From: an uncultured Clostridia bacterium
GTDB lineage: Bacteria > Bacillota > Clostridia > Oscillospirales > CAG-272
Assembly (NCBI GenBank): GCA_937884385.1
Contig: CALGCW010000250.1
Coordinates: 1 to 28,463 of the forward strand
Direction of reading: 5' to 3'
Length of the DNA stretch: 28,463 nt
Position 1 is the stretch's first letter; the number at the start of each line of letters is the position of its first letter. Both the position numbers and the translations under genes were made by a program. Below, one piece after another: positions 23,478-28,463 of this stretch. The notes beneath the pieces were generated by a model. It ran no database searches, was not told the DNA's origin, and saw nothing but the letters and a program-made list of their open reading frames with translations.

Positions 23478-23917
23478 TTTCTTTCCTCCTGAATGTATTT
23501 TATGAGATGGTCTATGGCAAGCAGATATCCGTCAGTACCCTTGCCGGATATTGTTTCTATGCACGCTTGTCTGATATAGCTTATCTGTCTGAAATCCTCT
23601 CTTGACGAAACGTCGGATATATGCACCTCAACTGTCGGAATGCTGACCGCCTTTACTGCGTCAAGAAGAGCGATGCTTGTGTGAGTGTACGCCGCGGGAT
23701 TTATTACGATGCCGTCTACACCTTCAAAATACGCGTTTTGAATGAGTGTGACGAGCTTGCCCTCACAATTGGATTGCTTAATTTCGACCACACACTTGCC
23801 TTCGCAATGCTTTTTGATTTTTGCTACGAGATCGTCATAGGTCTCCTTGCCGTAATGCTCGGGCTCTCGAATGCCAAGCATATTAAGATTCGGTCCGTTT
23901 AAAACTAAGATCTTCAT
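23474..23917 (-). CDS. aroQ: 3-dehydroquinate dehydratase, type II
   Basis: It removes water from 3-dehydroquinate to give 3-dehydroshikimate. The family motifs are intact: GPNLNMLGIREPEHYG with the catalytic Tyr, QSNCEG, NPAAYTHTS and EVHISDVSSREDFR. I start at ATG 23917 (147 aa), because AGGAGG is 10 nt upstream and this creates the same ATGA stop/start overlap with aroE-K that is seen at two other junctions of the operon; an in-frame TTG at 23923 is only 4 nt from the SD. Type II dehydratases are dodecamers of ~145 aa, as here. Confidence 0.95.
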   Translation of the reverse strand: MKILVLNGPNLNMLGIREPEHYGKETYDDLVAKIKKHCEGKCVVEIKQSNCEGKLVTLIQNAYFEGVDGIVINPAAYTHTSIALLDAVKAVSIPTVEVHISDVSSREDFRQISYIRQACIETISGKGTDGYLLAIDHLIKYIQEERK

Positions 23918-25152
23918 TTGCAAAAATCCTCCTGTATGTATTTTGCCACGTTTTGCGCATCCTTATCGCCGTCAACGCGGATGTCGGAAGCCCTCATATA
24001 TAGATGATGTCTTATTTTGAATAGATTTTCAAGGTCACCGGGGCGTCTTGCAAGGGGGCGGGACTGTGTGGGTATCAGATATTTGAGAGATCTGTCAAGG
24101 AAGTACAGCCTTCCGCAAGAGCGAAGCGCATCAACGTTTTCGTTTCGTAATATACACCCTCCGCCCGTAGCTATGACCGCACCGTGCCTTGCGGAGATCT
24201 CCTTCGTTATCTGAGACTCAATATCGCGGAATTCCTTTTCGGAATGCTTTTCAAAATATTCTGCTATCGTACAGCCTATGCGCCTTTCTATCTCGTCGTC
24301 AAGATCAAAAAGCTTGCGTCCGAGCGCGTCTGCGATAATTTTTCCCACCGTGGTTTTTCCACTACTCGGCATACCGATAAGAACTATATTTTCTTTTGAA
24401 TTAAATATTTTTCTGTATATTTCTTCTATCTGTATATTCGTGATATCTTTACCCGTAAAAAGGCCTATTGCGTGCGCCGCTTGCGAGACGAGCATATAAA
24501 GCCCGCCCTCGGCATATATCCCTCTTGACTTTGCGTCAAGCACGAGCTTTGTGCGCAACGGGTTGTAAACTGCATCAAATACCGCCTCAAGGGAAGGAAA
24601 GCCCTCAAGAGATATTGGGGAAGCGTAGCCGTTCGGGTACATTCCAACGGGAGTTGCGTTTATGATCACGTTTGCATCGGTGTGCGATGCTTCAGCCTCT
24701 TCATAAGTGATAGCACCGTTCTTTTGCGTCCGTGAGACTAATACCGTCTCTCTCGCTCCAAGATCGCTTGCTACGAGTGCAGAGGTTCTTGAGGTTGCAC
24801 CCGTGCCGAGAACGAGGACTTTTTTGCCCGTGAGCGATATTCCGGAGCGCTCGATCATATCACGCATACCAAGATAGTCCGTGTTGTATCCGTAAAGCTT
24901 GCCATTGCGGTTTACGACCGTGTTTACAGAGCAAAGCTTTTTTGCCTTTTCGTCCACCCAATCAAGGTACGGTATTACCTCTGCCTTATAGGGAATGGTG
25001 ACGTTTATAGCGCAAAATTCACGCTTTTGGAGAAAGGAGGGGAGCTCGTCCTTCGGTATCTCGCAGAGGTCGTATTTATAGCTTTCAAGCGATTCGTGTA
25101 TCTCCTTTGAAAAGCTGTGGCCGAGCTTTTCACCGATAAGACCGTATCTCAT
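23914..25152 (-). CDS. Fused shikimate dehydrogenase-shikimate kinase (AroE-AroK)
   Basis: This 412-aa bifunctional protein covers two consecutive steps. Residues 1-~245 are shikimate 5-dehydrogenase: GHSFSKEIH, NVTIPYK with catalytic K56, GYNTDYLG with D92, and the NADP-binding GTGATSRTSA. Residues ~252-412 are shikimate kinase: Walker A GMPSSGKTT (260-268), LDDEIE, FRDIES (substrate-binding Arg) and TGGGCI. Both active sites look complete. The linker is only a few residues (FNSKENIVLIG), so there is one continuous reading frame, not an overlap of two genes. The SD is AAGGAGA before ATG 25152, 20 nt after the aroC stop. A fusion may channel shikimate; that is inference. Confidence 0.93.
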   Translation of the reverse strand: MRYGLIGEKLGHSFSKEIHESLESYKYDLCEIPKDELPSFLQKREFCAINVTIPYKAEVIPYLDWVDEKAKKLCSVNTVVNRNGKLYGYNTDYLGMRDMIERSGISLTGKKVLVLGTGATSRTSALVASDLGARETVLVSRTQKNGAITYEEAEASHTDANVIINATPVGMYPNGYASPISLEGFPSLEAVFDAVYNPLRTKLVLDAKSRGIYAEGGLYMLVSQAAHAIGLFTGKDITNIQIEEIYRKIFNSKENIVLIGMPSSGKTTVGKIIADALGRKLFDLDDEIERRIGCTIAEYFEKHSEKEFRDIESQITKEISARHGAVIATGGGCILRNENVDALRSCGRLYFLDRSLKYLIPTQSRPLARRPGDLENLFKIRHHLYMRASDIRVDGDKDAQNVAKYIQEDFCK

Positions 25153-25172
25153 CCAATTCTCCTTTCTATCAT

Positions 25173-26261
25173 TTATTTTAAGTAATCTGTTCCGTATTTT
25201 GTGAGCAGAGCATCTGCAACCGTGAAGGCTGCGACCGTTTCTGCTACTACGCAGGCTCTTGGAATTATTGCGGAGTCGTGTCTGCCGCCGATCTCCACCT
25301 CGGTCTCCGTTTTATCAATAAAATTAACTGTTTTTTGCTTTTTCAGTATGGATGAGGCGGGCTTCACAGCACAGCGGAACACTATCGGCATACCGTTGCT
25401 GATACCGCCGTTGATGCCGCCGTTGTTGTTGGTCTTTGTCATTACCGAGCCGTCAACTATGGTGAATTCGTCGTTCATCTCACTGCCCATCATATCAGCG
25501 CAGGAAAAGCCGGCGCCGAATTCCACGCCCTTGACTGCGGGAATGGAGAACATCGCGTGTGAGAGCATACTTTCAAGTGAATCGAACCAAGGCTCGCCCA
25601 CACCTGCGGGAAGACCTGCGATAGCTGTTTCGATTACGCCGCCAATACTATCGTTCTGAGCCTTTACGTCAAGCATTTTTTGCATCATAAGCCTTTCAGC
25701 CTTGGGGTCAAGAACCGAGAATTTCTCGTTCTGCAAAAGCTCGATATCCTTTTTAAAGTCAACGAAATCTCTATCGGTAGCCTCACCGCATCTTTGCATA
25801 TGCGTTCCGACGTATATGCCTTTTTTGGCAAGTGCTGATTGAACGATAGCACCTGCGGCAACGAGGGCGACTGTCACTCTTCCGGAAAAATGTCCGCCTC
25901 CGCGATAGTCCTGATAGCCGTTATACTTGCAATGCGCCGTATAATCTGCGTGACCGGGGCGCGCGACCGAGCCGTAAAGAGTGTAATCACTGCTTTTCGT
26001 GTCTCTGTTGGGTATAACGATACAAAGCGGAGTTCCTGTCGTGTGACCGTCAAAAATACCGCTGATTATCCTGTAATCGTCAGTTTCCTTTCTCTGTGTG
26101 CAGACCGTTGCCTTTGAACGGCGGCGGTCGAGCTGTTTGTCGATAAATTCATAGTCAATTTCAATGCCGGGTGTGAGTCCGTCGATGACCGCACCGATCG
26201 CATCTCCATGGCTTTCGCCGAAAAGGGTTATCTTTAAGGCGGAACCAAAAGTGTTTTTCAT
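25173..26261 (-). CDS. aroC: Chorismate synthase
   Basis: It converts EPSP to chorismate using reduced FMN, the last step of the common pathway. The 362-aa length is normal. Motifs: GESHGDAIG with H18, the basic RRRS segment, RPGHADYTAH with the second catalytic His (H104), GGGHFSGRVT, and NGGINGGISNGMP near the C-terminus. The ATG at 26261 follows GGAGG and overlaps the aroB stop by 4 nt. In the pathway it acts last, yet it is second in the operon. Confidence 0.96.
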   Translation of the reverse strand: MKNTFGSALKITLFGESHGDAIGAVIDGLTPGIEIDYEFIDKQLDRRRSKATVCTQRKETDDYRIISGIFDGHTTGTPLCIVIPNRDTKSSDYTLYGSVARPGHADYTAHCKYNGYQDYRGGGHFSGRVTVALVAAGAIVQSALAKKGIYVGTHMQRCGEATDRDFVDFKKDIELLQNEKFSVLDPKAERLMMQKMLDVKAQNDSIGGVIETAIAGLPAGVGEPWFDSLESMLSHAMFSIPAVKGVEFGAGFSCADMMGSEMNDEFTIVDGSVMTKTNNNGGINGGISNGMPIVFRCAVKPASSILKKQKTVNFIDKTETEVEIGGRHDSAIIPRACVVAETVAAFTVADALLTKYGTDYLK

Positions 26262-27577
26262 TGAATGCCTCCATTGATTTTGGGATCTAAAAGATCCTGT
26301 ATATTTTCGATAGGCAGTTTTATGAGCCTTGCCTTGCCTATCTCGTCTGCATAAACTATAGTAATAGTATCTCCGTCCGCTTTTTTATCACGGAGAATAT
26401 ATTCATATAATACCTTGGGGTCAAGCTCGTGTTCAACGGGGAGTCCCATTTCGTCAATGATCTTAAAAAGTCTTTCTCTTACGGAAAAAGAACAGACGCA
26501 AAGCATACCGAGTGCCACCGCCTCGCCGTGAAGAAGGTCGCTTGTGCTTTCGATCGCGTGACCGACGGTGTGACCGAAGTTAAGTATCTTTCTCTCACCG
26601 CTTTCCTTTTCGTCGCGTTCAACGATGCCGCGCTTGATAAGCAGGGAACGAAGGATCACCTTTTCAATATCGTTGAGATACTCGTCGCTTTCAAACATAG
26701 CGAAAAGCTCGGGGTCGGAAGTTGTCGCCATTTTTAGAGCTTCTGCAAGTCCTGCGCGGATCTGTCTGATATCAAGTGTCAAAAGATATTCGGGGTCGAT
26801 AAGCACGCGCTTTGGCTGATAAAATGCGCCAACGGTGTTTTTGTATGCGCCAAGGTCGATGGCGACCTTACCGCCGATGGATGAATCCACCTGGGAGAGA
26901 AGGGTGGTGGGAACATTATAAAAATCAACACCCCTCATATATGATGCCGCAACAAAGCCTGCAAGATCTCCGACTACTCCGCCGCCTACAGCAACAACGC
27001 AATCCGTTCTTGTGAAGCGGTTTTGAGCCATAAATTCAAGAATTTTATAAAAAATGTCGATATTTTTGCTTTGCTCGCCCTGAGGTATGGTATATATGAA
27101 TGGATTTTTGCATTTTTCTGCTATACTTTTTGAGTATTCGCGCGGAACTCCGTCATCCGTGACGACAAGGACCCTGCGGGCAAGATTTAAGTATTCATCC
27201 GCGCACTTGCCCACGCCACACCCGAGAACGATATCGTATGAATGCTCACCAAGGGACACGTGAATGAGCTTAGCTCCTTGCCCATCATAAATAACGCCGC
27301 CCACCGTAGCAGGATAAAGCTGCTTTTGGTATGAGCGGGATATGGATATAGTATTCTTTATGAAATCCGTATAAAAGGGTACAAGTGCGGTATCATTGAC
27401 AAAAGCTGTGTTTTTGGAGATGACCTCTTCCTCGCGCTTTGCGTCAAAAACGGGCAGAGAATTCTCCGCCTTAAATTCTGCAACTGTTTTTACCGCATCC
27501 ATTCGCTCGCAAAAAAGCCTTGCCATTTCTTTGTCGATCTCGTTTATTCTTTCACGAGCAGCGCCCAGCTTGTCCAC
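26258..27577 (-). CDS. aroB: Chorismate mutase (AroQ-type)-3-dehydroquinate synthase fusion
   Basis: The 439-aa protein is ~90 aa longer than normal AroB. Residues 1-~90 match an AroQ-class chorismate mutase: R8 (AARERINEID), R25 (CERMDAVK), K36, D45, R48, E49 (PVFDAKREEE) and Q84, the same set as the E. coli mutase active site. Residues ~105-439 are dehydroquinate synthase: GGGVVGDLAGFVAASYMRG, PTTLLSQVDSSIGGK, and metal ligands in AGLAEALK (Glu), HTVGHAIE (His) and HGEAVALGM (His). The first activity makes prephenate from chorismate, the second makes dehydroquinate from DAHP. It is the first gene of the operon. The start is GTG at 27577, with AAGGAGG about 8 nt upstream. Confidence 0.92.
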   Translation of the reverse strand: MDKLGAARERINEIDKEMARLFCERMDAVKTVAEFKAENSLPVFDAKREEEVISKNTAFVNDTALVPFYTDFIKNTISISRSYQKQLYPATVGGVIYDGQGAKLIHVSLGEHSYDIVLGCGVGKCADEYLNLARRVLVVTDDGVPREYSKSIAEKCKNPFIYTIPQGEQSKNIDIFYKILEFMAQNRFTRTDCVVAVGGGVVGDLAGFVAASYMRGVDFYNVPTTLLSQVDSSIGGKVAIDLGAYKNTVGAFYQPKRVLIDPEYLLTLDIRQIRAGLAEALKMATTSDPELFAMFESDEYLNDIEKVILRSLLIKRGIVERDEKESGERKILNFGHTVGHAIESTSDLLHGEAVALGMLCVCSFSVRERLFKIIDEMGLPVEHELDPKVLYEYILRDKKADGDTITIVYADEIGKARLIKLPIENIQDLLDPKINGGIQ

Positions 27578-27608
27578 AAAAAGTTCCTCCTTAGTGGTAA
27601 TTGCACAA

Positions 27609-27621
27609 TTATCAATGATAA
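27609..27621. promoter_or_regulatory. Operator-like dyad downstream of the aro promoter
   Basis: TTATCAATGATAA, a 13-bp dyad just after the predicted aro transcription start. Its reverse complement matches 12 of 13 bases of 27686-27698, which overlaps the tetR -35. It is a good candidate site for the divergent TetR-family protein. Confidence 0.55.
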
Positions 27622-27630
27622 CTTTTCTCT

Positions 27631-27659
27631 ATTTTACTATTTTTGTTCAAAAAAGTCAA
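27631..27659 (-). promoter_or_regulatory. Predicted promoter of the aro operon
   Basis: Reading leftward: TTGACT (27659-27654), a 17-bp spacer and TAAAAT (27636-27631). The leader to the aroB GTG is only ~50 nt, with no T-box or other riboswitch visible. Confidence 0.75.
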
Positions 27660-27685
27660 TACGTTTTATAAATATATTTTAAAAA

Positions 27686-27698
27686 TTATCATTGACAA
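27686..27698. promoter_or_regulatory. Operator-like dyad over the tetR -35
   Basis: TTATCATTGACAA overlaps TTGACA of the tetR promoter. It is the inverted near-copy of the site at 27609-27621. A repressor bound here would block its own gene. Confidence 0.5.
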
Positions 27699-27720
27699 TT
27701 TCGTTTTTGAAGTGTATAAT
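27692..27720 (+). promoter_or_regulatory. Consensus promoter of the TetR-family gene
   Basis: TTGACA (27692-27697), a 17-bp spacer and TATAAT (27715-27720), a perfect match. Confidence 0.85.
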
Positions 27721-27745
27721 ATAGTCGAATAATTTTGAGGCGGTG

Positions 27746-28330
27746 ATGACAATGGACAACAAATTTGCCAGAAAGACAATTAAAGAACGTTTGATTCTCG
27801 CGGGAATAGACGAGATCGGAAGCTGCGGCGTTGCGAACTTTTCGCTTCGGCAGGTCGCACTCGCGTGCAACGTTTCCTGCGCTACGCCCTATAACTATTT
27901 TAAAAACAAAGAGGGCTTTGTCGTTGAGATAATCCAATATATAAAGCACCAGTGGGCACTTCTCAAGGGTGAGATAAATAAGCTTTACAGGAATGATGAA
28001 AAGCAGCTTCTTATCGAGCTTTGCGTTTTCTATATCAAGTTCCTCGTTGGAAATCCCAATTACCGTTCCATCATATTGCTTGACAGCATTGAGGTCGACG
28101 ATGAGAGCTATACGGATATTGAAAGCGCAAGAAATTTCATTGAGCTTGAGCTTGAGCATTATATGAAGATCAATAACGTCAGCGCAAGGGAAGCAAGAAG
28201 AAAAAGTTTCGTTATCCGTGCCATAGTCTTTGAGGCAACCTTATTGCTTGAACGCGGAGACCTTGAGAATACCCCCGAAAACTTCGACTTTATCAGATAT
28301 TGTATCGCAAAAGAGCTTGCACTCGTTTAA
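27746..28330 (+). CDS. TetR/AcrR-family transcriptional regulator
   Basis: A 194-aa DNA-binding protein. Residues ~10-56 form the TetR helix-turn-helix: TIKERLILAGIDEIGSCG, then FSLRQVALACNVSCATPYNYFKNKEGF, which contains the recognition helix and the YNYFKNKE end typical of the family. The remaining ~135 residues form an all-helical ligand and dimer domain with no special motif. The start is uncertain among GTG 27743, ATG 27746 and ATG 27752; GAGG at 27737-27740 fits the middle one best. It is transcribed away from the aro operon and shares an operator-like dyad with it, so it probably represses itself and perhaps aro. The inducer is unknown. A strong terminator follows. Confidence 0.88.
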   Translation: MTMDNKFARKTIKERLILAGIDEIGSCGVANFSLRQVALACNVSCATPYNYFKNKEGFVVEIIQYIKHQWALLKGEINKLYRNDEKQLLIELCVFYIKFLVGNPNYRSIILLDSIEVDDESYTDIESARNFIELELEHYMKINNVSAREARRKSFVIRAIVFEATLLLERGDLENTPENFDFIRYCIAKELALV

Positions 28331-28336
28331 TAAATC

Positions 28337-28363
28337 AAGCCCCCGATTTTTCGGGGGCTTTTT
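28337..28363 (+). terminator. Intrinsic terminator after the TetR-family gene
   Basis: AAGCCCCCGA (28337-28346), loop TTTT, TCGGGGGCTT (28351-28360), then T residues. Confidence 0.92.
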
Positions 28364-28386
28364 GACTGCTATTTTTGATTTGTTGG

Positions 28387-28457
28387 GGAGAAGTTACAAA
28401 GAAAAGATTTTTCGCTTTTTTGAAAAAAAGCTCGCAAAAAACTTTTATCAGCTTCGC
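28387..28457. repeat. Right copy of the ~72-bp inverted repeat
   Basis: It matches the reverse complement of 39-111, with an identical core of about 40 bp (A/T-rich with GCTCGC and TTCGC). It lies after the TetR terminator at the very end of the window. Confidence 0.8.
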
Positions 28458-28463
28458 GAATAA

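Noticed and set aside
27578..27660. T-box or trp/tyr leader before the aro operon
   Set aside because: The leader is only about 50 nt, without the T-box sequence or a terminator/antiterminator pair.

Overview
The window looks like a chromosomal segment, or a whole metagenomic contig, from a low-to-mid GC gut-type Firmicute of class Clostridia. The evidence is the gene content: a SpoVB-like flippase, Clostridia-style lipoproteins with CxxC ribbons, fused shikimate enzymes, strong SD sequences (AGGAGG) and near-perfect sigma-A promoters. A ~72-bp repeat (39-111) recurs inverted at the right edge (28387-28457), so the window may have ended where an assembly broke at repeats.

Left part (1-5492): a class A penicillin-binding protein; a TspO/MBR-like membrane protein whose SD lies inside the preceding terminator-like hairpin; a tyrosine recombinase; a promoter-terminator pair on the minus strand that predicts a ~85-nt small RNA; and a protein made of four zinc ribbons.

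Centre (5583-16833): the most unusual part. It holds four prepilin-type proteins with almost the same N-terminal helix. Two are giant (1137 and 1085 aa), with Ig-like and beta-helix-like ectodomains, and two are small (174 and 140 aa). Each giant pilin is followed after exactly 12 nt by a ~220-aa membrane-anchored protein with Big_3-like Ig domains. An Lgt-family membrane protein lies between the two modules. No prepilin peptidase, assembly ATPase or platform protein is present, so assembly would depend on genes elsewhere. The second module has a consensus promoter with a dyad over its -35, preceded by a G/C-tract repeat region. A 24-bp block at that promoter matches the small-RNA promoter at 20 of 24 positions. 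The locus is bracketed by two inverted copies of a palindromic repeat.

Right of the pilin locus is tRNA-Leu(CAG) on the minus strand. Its 5' end has been copied twice in a perfect 166-bp tandem array, which separates it from its consensus promoter. Its 3' end plus terminator is also duplicated.

Right part (17687-28363): a SpoVB/MurJ-superfamily flippase (minus); a solute-binding lipoprotein with zinc-ribbon-like repeats and a SusE/F-like C-terminus (plus); then a compact minus-strand operon for the whole shikimate pathway: a chorismate mutase-AroB fusion, AroC, an AroE-AroK fusion, AroQ, AroA and AroF. A divergent TetR-family gene shares a 13-bp operator-like dyad with the aro operon promoter region and is the likely local regulator. 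Together the operon's enzymes would convert PEP and erythrose-4-phosphate to chorismate, and the mutase domain would pull chorismate on to prephenate.
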